Source of the DNA: Diphasiastrum complanatum
Taxonomy: Eukaryota > Streptophyta > Lycopodiopsida > Lycopodiales > Lycopodiaceae
NCBI GenBank assembly: GCA_029204225.1
Contig: CM055099.1
Location: forward strand, 45,031,489-45,095,488
Reading direction: 5' to 3'
Length of the DNA stretch: 64,000 nt
Below, piece by piece: positions 57,010 to 64,000 of the stretch. The notes under the pieces were generated by a model, which saw nothing but the letters and a program-made list of their open reading frames with translations, did not search any database and was not told where the DNA came from. Position 1 is the first letter of the stretch. Every line of letters begins with the position of its first letter. Both the position numbers and the translations under genes were made by a program.

Positions 57010-58000
57010 TTAGGTCACTTTATTTTCTCATGTGAATTTCATCTCGTATCCCGTAAATGCTAAAATACTACTTGAACTCAAATATCGTACATTTGCATCT
57101 GGATTGAAGACCAATTTTATGGTTTTGAAATGGATCAGTGTTTGTTTTGGTCTTGATTTACAAGAACATCTCAATGTCATAGGCTCGTGCAGTTGTGATT
57201 TTTTGTTTTGGTAATTGGTATTCTAATATGGGGTATGCATTGGTATTCTAATATGCACAATAATTCCGAGTGAAGTTGGATTAGAAATTTTGAGATCTTT
57301 CATATTGAGACATGCAGTTATGGTTTTTATTTTGGTACTCCAAAATGCACAATAATTGCGAGTAAAGTTGGATTAAAATTTCTAAGAACTTTCATAATGA
57401 GATAACACTAAAAGATAATGTCATAGAGGTTTGTGCTTTCAGTATCATGAAGTGGATCAATCTTGTCGTCCTCTAAATTGGGAAATGATTTGAGAGATAT
57501 TTTCATATTTTGTAATTGCCCCACTGTGAAATAACACAGTCACGCTTTCATCAAAAACATGTGAACTATATGTATAATACCACGTGAGTCCTAGCATAAG
57601 CGACGTGAGTCCCAGCATACATGCTCACTTAATGGTCTCATTTTTTGTTGATCTTGCCAATCAAATATATCGATACCCTAAAACTCGCAAAACTCGCATT
57701 CTATTTACTCACAAAATGGTCGAACTCTTAAAAAGCCTCTACTGTCCTACTATATCTGCAGATTGCCATATCTCCTCTTATGCTCTGAATATAGTGGTTA
57801 TTCAGCCTCCTACATCCATCTCTTTTGAGTCTTTGCAGGTGTCTTAGGAAGAGAGCTGTAACTTGGGTCTGCCTTCATATCTTTTTAATATCCTGTCTGA
57901 TCTAAGAGCAGCTTACACAAGCTGCTAACTAAAGGGAACCTTACCCTTTCAAGCCTTGGACAGTAAAGGCAGAGTTCACAGTAGAAAGATTTATATCGCC
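57010..58000. other. Downstream flank; no gene seen
   Basis: Contains an imperfect direct repeat (about 57253-57311 and 57345-57405) around ATGCACAATAATT and AAGTTGGATTA. No coding motif. Confidence 0.4.
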
Positions 58001-58007
58001 TGCCTAG

Positions 58008-58703
58008 TCATCTTGAGAAGCCTCGCGAGTTCTTGAAGAAGTCAAGTAATCCACGTAGCTCATTTGAGTACGACCTTATTGGCCTGGAGTCAACAAAATA
58101 TGTAGACAAAAGCTTTAACTCATCAAATGCCAGGACGAGTGGTTTCACTGACAACTCTCTACTATATAACATAATAACAAAGAGACCAAATGCAAGGTCA
58201 AGAATCACAAATAAGATGTCTGTCAGAGCTTTCTTGATTGACAAGGTAGTGGGCAAAGCTATCTCCAAAAAGCGTTTCCAAACGCGGGACAATTCGCTGG
58301 TCAGAATAAGCAAGACAATGTTAAATAAAATACACAAACCCTGTGCTAAGCTTCTCTGTTCCATCCAGTCCTGAGATGAGTCTATGACATTTGAACCTTG
58401 CAGCCCATATTTGTAGACAGCTTTCGAAGATACTTCAGGACAAGTAGAGTGATGTGCGTGAGGCAGAACATGGCGCCACTCCTCTGATGTCGAGTAGGGC
58501 GCCGAGGAATCATTGATCGGAGAGGCAACCTTTTCGTTATCATTTGATTCATTCTCGGTTTTCAAAAGCCCAATAGGGTTGGATTCCGGAAACGAATTGG
58601 GCTTGAATGCTAGTTTTCTGTGCTTTCTGCGTCCCAATAGCGACAACAAATTCATGCTATTCAGCTTCCTTACAACTCGCAGCTTAACCGCTTTGATGGC
58701 CAT
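58008..58703 (-). CDS. Small predicted membrane protein of unknown function
   Basis: Single reverse-strand exon of 231 codons from ATG 58703. The N-terminus is basic (about residues 7-34, rich in K and R), and residues 35-115 are polar and probably disordered. Two hydrophobic segments follow, about residues 118-135 (Q-G-L-C-I-L-F-N-I-V-L-L-I-L) and 161-180 (D-I-L-F-V-I-L-D-L-A-F-G-L-F-V-I-M-L), separated by a charged loop. A basic tail ends in S-R-G-F-S-R. This suggests a two-pass membrane hairpin with both ends on the same side. No family recognised. The frame is long and open in an otherwise decayed region, which supports a real gene. An AT-rich TATATATA lies immediately upstream, too close to the ATG to be a normal TATA box. 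Confidence 0.6.
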   Translation of the reverse strand: MAIKAVKLRVVRKLNSMNLLSLLGRRKHRKLAFKPNSFPESNPIGLLKTENESNDNEKVASPINDSSAPYSTSEEWRHVLPHAHHSTCPEVSSKAVYKYGLQGSNVIDSSQDWMEQRSLAQGLCILFNIVLLILTSELSRVWKRFLEIALPTTLSIKKALTDILFVILDLAFGLFVIMLYSRELSVKPLVLAFDELKLLSTYFVDSRPIRSYSNELRGLLDFFKNSRGFSR

Positions 58704-58719
58704 CTATATATATCGCACC

Positions 58720-59100
58720 CTCAACACTCAACTGCTTTGCTTCGCCAGCCACATCGGCTATAAGCAGTTGATTTGAGACAAAGCTGGAAAAGGATCGCTA
58801 GGATCTAGATCTACGAGCAAGGGCCTGATGGATGCGATCACCGAGCAGAGATCGGCGAGCACATGAAAGAAGAAACAGCTTCGCCATGAATAAATAGGAG
58901 AGAGATCAGATGAGGATGTAGGCTGTAGGGAAGTGGGAACTGAAATTGGAATAGTTTGAAGCTGACCAAGTCGTACCCTGGTCAAAGTCAACATCTAAAA
59001 GTGAAGGGTAGTGGATTACTAGTCAAGTAAGTTGAGCTTTTTTTTAAAATTGACCATGGAATCCTACCCCTCGCAGCGGCCCGCCTCCACCCAAGAGGTG
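58720..59100. promoter_or_regulatory. Likely 5' region of the membrane-protein gene
   Basis: Reverse-strand upstream sequence. The open frames here are short and have no motif. Confidence 0.3.
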
Positions 59101-59187
59101 TGTGCAACAAATGCTATGTGGAGTTGAGTCCTTTTGATTTGACCATGCTCCTCACGCTCTCGAGCCTCCTCCACCGGCGGCACCCTT

Positions 59188-59498
59188 GCCCGAGCCTCCT
59201 CCTCCACCATTGACTTGAGACACCTTCGCAAGTGTACATTTGTCATGTCGTAGTTGTTAGTTGTTGTGCAAAGTAGGTTGAGAACACTTTGCCCGAGCCT
59301 CCTCCTCCACCGAGCACTTGAGATACCTTCGCAAGTGTACATTTGTCATGTCGTAGTTGTTAGTTGTTGTGCAAAGTAGGTCGAGAACACTTTGCTCAAG
59401 CCTCCTCCTGCACCGTTGACTTGAGACACCTTCTCAAGTGTACATTTGTCATGTCGTAGTTGTTAGTTGTTGTGCAAAGTAGGTTGCAAACACTTTGC
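59188..59498. repeat. 103-bp tandem repeat, three copies
   Basis: Units begin near 59188, 59291 and 59394. The core AAGTGTACATTTGTCATG recurs at 59230, 59333 and 59436, exactly 103 bp apart. A CCTCCTCC-rich segment precedes each core. Confidence 0.9.
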
Positions 59499-59639
59499 CC
59501 ATAACTTTCTAGTCATTCACATTAAATAAAATGCATTTACCAAATAAAATTACAAACAATACAACTAGCCAATGAACAAAAGCTTAATCTCTTAATACGA
59601 AATTGAATTTACATATGATTAAAATTAATATAAACCCCA

Positions 59640-60955
59640 AAATTTTAAAACATTCAAAAGAACTTCATACTATTGTTTTTTTCATGCTATGCTCAATTTT
59701 GCTAGTGCTCTTTACCTCTCTCACTTCTTTACTTAAAGCTTTCGTAAATATATCAACAACTTGTAACAACGTAGAACAGTGTACAATACTTATATCTTCA
59801 GATTGTAGTTTTCACACACAAAGTGATATTTTACCTCAATATGTTTTGTCCTCGTGTGAAAGACGAGATTCTTAGCCAATTGTATTCCAGTTTGGCTGTC
59901 ACAGAAAATAATAGTAGGATTTACCTGCTTCATGCCAATTTTACATAACAACTTACGTAGCCAAATAGCTTCTTGGGTGGCAGAACTTAACGCTTTATAT
60001 TCGGCTTCTGTAGAAGAAAGAGAAATGGTATCTTGCTTCTTGATAGACCATGAAAAACAACCGCTACCAAAATTGAAGGCATAACCTGTTGTTGACTTTC
60101 TATCATCTACATTTCCTGCCCAATCAGCGTCAACATAACCCTGCAATTTAGGTAAAGCACTTTGTCTTTTGTAGATCAAGCCAAGGTTAGGTGTACCTTT
60201 CACATACCTCAAAATCCTTTTTGCAGCTTTCCAATGGTCCATAGTGGGTGATGACATGAATTGGCTAATCAACCTTATAGCATAGCAGATATCAGGACGT
60301 GTGGTCGTAAGATATATCAAACTCTCAACTAGCTGACGAAATAAAGTAGCGTCAACATGTGCACTATCATCAATATGAGATAATTTCTTACCAGCTTCGC
60401 AAGGGGTGATGGAAGGTTTGCATTCTGTCATGCGAAATCTCTCCAATACCTCGCGCACATACTTGTTTTGACATAACCTGATATCACTGCCAATTTTCCA
60501 TACTTCGACACCCAAGCAATAGTGCATAAGATCTAAATCTGTCATCTCAAATTGCTTGTATAACTTGGCTTTGATAGAATGAGTGTTCTCATCATTGCCC
60601 GTGATAATGATATCAATAACATAAAGTACAATCAAGGCAATGCTATCTTCGTTTATAAGAACATAAAGATTTGGTTTTGAATTTGTTTTTACAAACCCAT
60701 GAGAAAGAAGTCCACTTAGCCACTGGAGCAAATGTCTCTTCATAGTCAATTCCTTTATTTTTCTCATAGCCCTTCACTACTAGGCGTGCCTTATGCTTTG
60801 CTATCGTGCCATCCTCATGAAACTTTGTTCTAAACACCCATTTGTTGTCAATGGGTTTCTTTCCAAGTGGTAGATCAACGAACTCCCATGTATCATGCTT
60901 GTGGATGGATTCCATCTCCTCTTCCATTGCCCTTTGCCATTCTTTGTGATCCTTT
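59640..60955 (-). pseudogene. Ty1/copia RT and RNase H, internally deleted
   Basis: RT starts at M-E-E-E-M-E-S-I (60927), reads K-W-V-F-R-T-K-F and H-K-A-R-L-V-V-K-G-Y to E-T-F-A-P-V-A-K-W (about 60720). It then jumps to L-S-H-G-F-V-K-T-N, losing the middle of the RT with its first catalytic Asp. The second motif reads L-Y-V-I-D-I-I-I-T-G, with Ile replacing an Asp. RNase H (Y-V-D-A-D-W-A-G, L-S-S-T-E-A-E-Y) is otherwise well preserved. After TAA near 59790 the tail V-V-D-I-F-T-K-A-L-S continues in another frame to about 59690. Confidence 0.92.
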
Positions 60956-62184
60956 GCTTAATCAAAGGTTGATGGCTCTCGACACTTCAAAATGTCACTC
61001 ATTAGGGCATAGTTCACATGATAACGATCGGGAGACTTTCTTTCCCTCATTGATCTTCTCACTTCTCCTTGTGTGCTAGATCTTGGTTGATTTAGCTTTA
61101 CGTCCTTCATGATCTTTTTATACCATTTTGGTATCTTAGATTTAGGTAATACACTACGTGGAAAGTATGTGTCCCAAGAAGTGTCCAAGTAATGTCTCTT
61201 ACTTCCAATCGGTTTCTCCTTTATTGCTCCTATTGGCAAGTACTTTCCCCTAGGCTCTTGAATAGGTGGTGTTTTCTCGTGACTCACCCTCTCGACTCTC
61301 ATCTTCACGTGCATCATCTTGTGGAGCGTTTTCTTCATCTTCTTCTTCCAGAATTGTGAGAAGTCTTTTGATGCTTTCATCACTTGCATGGTCTTTATCT
61401 TCATACCTATGCGTCTCATCAAAGATCACATATTTGCTTATGGAATCTTGTTCATTACAGGGTCAAAACAACTATATGCCTTCGTCCTCTCATCATAACT
61501 GACAAAGATACACTTGACTGCTTTTGCATCAAGTTTCTTTCGTTCTTCCTTTGGCACATGTACATAGGCCCTACATCCAATGACACGAAACTTGTCGATT
61601 TTTGGCTTTATTCCTGTAAATGCGTCTTCGGGACTCACATTTGGAACCGCAACTATAGGGCTCCTATTTTGCAAGAACGTTGCCGCACTGCACGCTTTCG
61701 ATCAAAGTGAATCGGTCAAGCCCATTTGCTTCATCATGGAGCATGCACTCTCCATAATAGTCCTATTTTTCCTTTCAGCTAAACCATTACTATGTGGCGT
61801 GTGTGATTGTGTGAATTGTCTTTTGATGTCGTGTTCCTTACAAAAGTCCTCAAAATCATCAAATTTGTATTCGCCCCCTCTATCAGATCTTCGCACTTTG
61901 ATGCGTGCATCAAGTTGGTTCTCTACTAAAGTCTTAAACTCCTTGAAGTGAGCAAAAGCGTCAGATTTCTTCTTCAAAAAATAAATCCATGTTCTCCTAG
62001 AGTAATCATCCATGAAAGTCATAGAATAATATGCTTTCCCCAACAACATGGTCTTCATTGGGCCGCACAGGTCGCTGTGAATAAGTTCCAGTGGTTTCTT
62101 AGTTCTTGCAGCTCCACCTTTCTTGAATGTCTCCCTGTGATGCTTTCCCATGATGCATCATTTACATATTGTGTGATGATCATC
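60956..62184 (-). pseudogene. Ty1/copia integrase and linker
   Basis: Triad residues are all visible: D in L-I-H-S-D-L-C-G-P (about 62075), D in R-R-S-D-R-G-G-E-Y (about 61885) and E in L-A-E-R-K-N-R (about 61780). The C-terminal part (F-R-V-I-G-C-R-A-Y-V-H-V-P) and a long basic linker follow. Stops at about 62178 (TAG), 62166 (TGA) and 60959 (TAA) would be Gln, Arg and Gln before C-to-T changes. A frameshift lies near 61690. Confidence 0.9.
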
Positions 62185-63420
62185 CTACAATGCTGGTGAT
62201 ACTATTACCATCTTCAGCTTCGCCTTCAATCTTAAGCTCCCATAGTTCAAGTGACCAAGTCTTCTATTCCACAACTCAAATTGAGATGTTGTTGAGATAG
62301 CCAAACCATATTCTCCTATCTTAAGATGTTGATTTGCCAGTACTCCAACAGAAAGCAAACTCTTTTTGAGTCCAGGAACATAAAGCACATTAGGGATATT
62401 CTTGATTTTACCATCAGGAAACTGCATAGGTACATTGCCAACACCCTGTATTTGGCGTTCCTCCCCATTGGCTTGAGTGACTTTGTCCCCATCATGGATT
62501 GGTGAGAATTTCTCAAACCAATCGCGTTTCCCAGTCATATGCCTTGTGGCGCCTAAATCTATGAACCATCTGGCACCATCATCAACCTGGGATGCCAATG
62601 CTAATGAGAAGACACTTATCTCATCATCTTTCCCATCATCTTCGTCGATGTTGCCTTGTTGTTTCACATTGCCCGCCTTTATGTTTGCTTTCTTCTTGTA
62701 ACACTCACGTGCCCAATGACCCAGTTTGTGGCAATAGTAACATTTGTCTTTCTTCTTCTTTTTTGCCTTCAATGACAACTCTCCCTCGTCATCATCATCC
62801 TTGGATTTCTTGGGAATCCTTTTCCATCCTTTTTGCTTGCCTTTAGCAAGCAAGGCTTGATCCTCCTGTGGGGTTTGCCTTGACTTCACCACTTCGTGGC
62901 GCTGCTCTTCCTGCAACATGATTCCATGGAAGTCTTCAAAAGCAGGCAATCTCTCCCTCGAAACAATGCCACTCACAAACATCTGTAGCCCTTCCGAGAC
63001 ACCGCTCATAGTGGTATGTACCAATTCAACGTCCCTAATTGGTTCTCCAATTGCCACAAGTTGATCTCTCAGCTCCTTTATTCTGGTGAAGAAAGATCCC
63101 ACCGATTCACTTTCTTCCATCCTGACTACGTTCAATATCGACTTCAAGAACATGGCTCGAGCTACATTGCAAGTTTGAAATTGCATTCTAAGAGCTTCCC
63201 AAGCTCCCCTAGCTATCATTGCATCACTTATATGGGTGATCACATGGTCTTTCACTAAAAGATTGATCAAGGACAATGCTCTCTGCGCCTTTTTATCAAA
63301 GGCCCTCTTGTCACCTGGAGTGGTATTTGGCCGAACTTCAATACCTGCTACGATCTCCCATAACTCTTTCTCCATCAAAATGCTCTTCATTTTGAATTTC
63401 CAGATGTTGTAGTTAGAAGA
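62185..63420 (-). pseudogene. Ty1/copia Gag and protease
   Basis: One long open frame of 401 codons from 63390, with the same frame readable upstream to N-Y-N-I-W-K-F-K-M near 63420, so the true N-terminus has been cut off. It has UBN2-type gag, a lysine-rich stretch, zinc knuckle C-Y-Y-C-H-K-L-G-H-W-A-R-E-C (about 62745-62700) and a protease reading W-F-I-D-L-G-A-T-R-H-M-T (about 62565), with Leu replacing the active-site Ser. L-W-N-R-R-L-G-H-L-N is the GAG-pre-integrase motif. Best-preserved element of the window. Confidence 0.92.
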
Positions 63421-63669
63421 GTGGTAATCAAAGCGACATCACTTTATCAGCCAATCCTAGATTTCATTCTAGGAGTAAGCACATTGAACTGAAGTATCAT
63501 TTCGTCAGAAGCAAAGTTCTCAACGAAGAGGTCAGATTGCAGTATTGTAGAACGCAAGATATGACAGCAAATGTTTTTACTAAAGCATTAAGTTTGGAGT
63601 CACACAGCAGATTCTATATAGAACTAAGTTTGAAGGTCAAGACATTCAAAGATTCAGATTAAGGGGGAG
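63421..63669 (+). pseudogene. Copia RNase H C-terminus and polypurine tract, forward strand
   Basis: Frame N-P-R-F-H-S-R-S-K-H-I-E-L-K-Y-H-F-V, then N-V-F-T-K-A-L-S, ending in a stop at about 63661, followed by the purine tract AAGGGGGAG (63661-63669). The protein is closely similar to the end of the reverse-strand copia at 40143-40500, so it is the same family. It abuts the opposite-strand copia gag at about 63420. Confidence 0.88.
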
Positions 63670-64000
63670 TGTTGGATTATTCTCCCTCTTTCCAATCGAC
63701 TAATCGGTTTTAATCTTCATCCATTGTTTATCTAGTTCTGCAAATTTTCTCGTGTGTTTACACAATAGTATGCAAAATTACATGGAGTTTACGACAATAT
63801 CGTCTTTTTTGCCTGTCATGAATTCTGTTGAAAATGTAACGTCTCTTTTTCACAGTTTTTGCTTGACAAAAATCTTGTGTAAAATCACAGTGTCACATTT
63901 TTTGCTTTTTCTATAGATCCTCAAATGTTAAGGAAATGACTCTGGCAAAGTGTGGGGCAACCCTAAATGAGATTTAAGGGCACCGTCTCCTTTTCTCCCT
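63670..64000 (+). repeat. 3' LTR of the forward copia, cut by the window end
   Basis: Starts TGTTGGATTATTCTCC immediately after the purine tract. Similar start and a shared CACAGTGTCACATTTTT-type segment with the LTR at 40136. The right end is outside the window. Confidence 0.8.

Overview
The window is nuclear DNA of a land plant with a large, retrotransposon-rich genome. The evidence is plant-type Ty1/copia and Ty3/gypsy elements (including a chromodomain-bearing one), primer-binding sites for plant initiator Met-tRNA, spliced genes with GT-AG introns, and a peroxisomal-type 2-hydroxy-acid oxidase gene. The mix of old diverged elements and very long introns would suit a fern, lycophyte or similar early-diverging lineage, but the sequence does not prove this.

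Layout. 1-5.0 kb: a Ty3/gypsy chromovirus that has lost its reverse transcriptase, abutting the 3' tail and LTR of a second one. 5.4-11.7 kb: a reverse-strand LTR with primer-binding site, a reverse-strand gypsy remnant, an LTR-like block and a forward gypsy RT remnant. 11.9-14.3 kb: the first six exons of a 2-hydroxy-acid (glycolate-type) oxidase, reverse strand, with clean splice phases; its remaining exons would lie across the retroelements at 1-11.8 kb or have been lost. 15.6-27.5 kb: copia copies in both orientations, one carrying a Mutator-like insertion, plus gypsy scraps. 27.7-28.6 kb: two arrays of a palindromic motif. 29.7-29.9 kb: a GC-rich hairpin cluster. 31.6-32.5 kb: a two-exon PHD-finger gene. 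33-39 kb: mostly non-coding, with two short tRNA-derived retroposons bearing target-site duplications and several fold-back sequences. 39.5-49.3 kb: copia and gypsy fragments on both strands. 50.9-52.4 kb: nine dispersed copies of a second palindromic motif.

The most unusual locus is 52.9-57.0 kb. It is a multi-exon gene whose product joins a ParB/sulfiredoxin-like region (a GNHR motif) to a permuted DNA methyltransferase region (a motif-IV-like segment upstream of a motif-I D-P-F-x-G-x-G). That architecture is familiar from bacteria and phages, not from plant gene sets. This copy is broken by in-frame stops, two probable frameshifts and a 574-bp insertion flanked by 5-bp duplications.

57.0-64.0 kb: a small two-membrane-segment protein gene, a 103-bp tandem repeat, a nearly full-length reverse-strand copia pol/gag, and the 3' end plus LTR of a second copia family on the forward strand. 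Almost all mobile-element reading frames are decayed. Many premature stops are explained by C-to-T change, as expected of long-methylated silenced DNA. The genes look independent of one another: the oxidase is metabolic, the PHD protein is a likely chromatin reader, and the methyltransferase would act on DNA.
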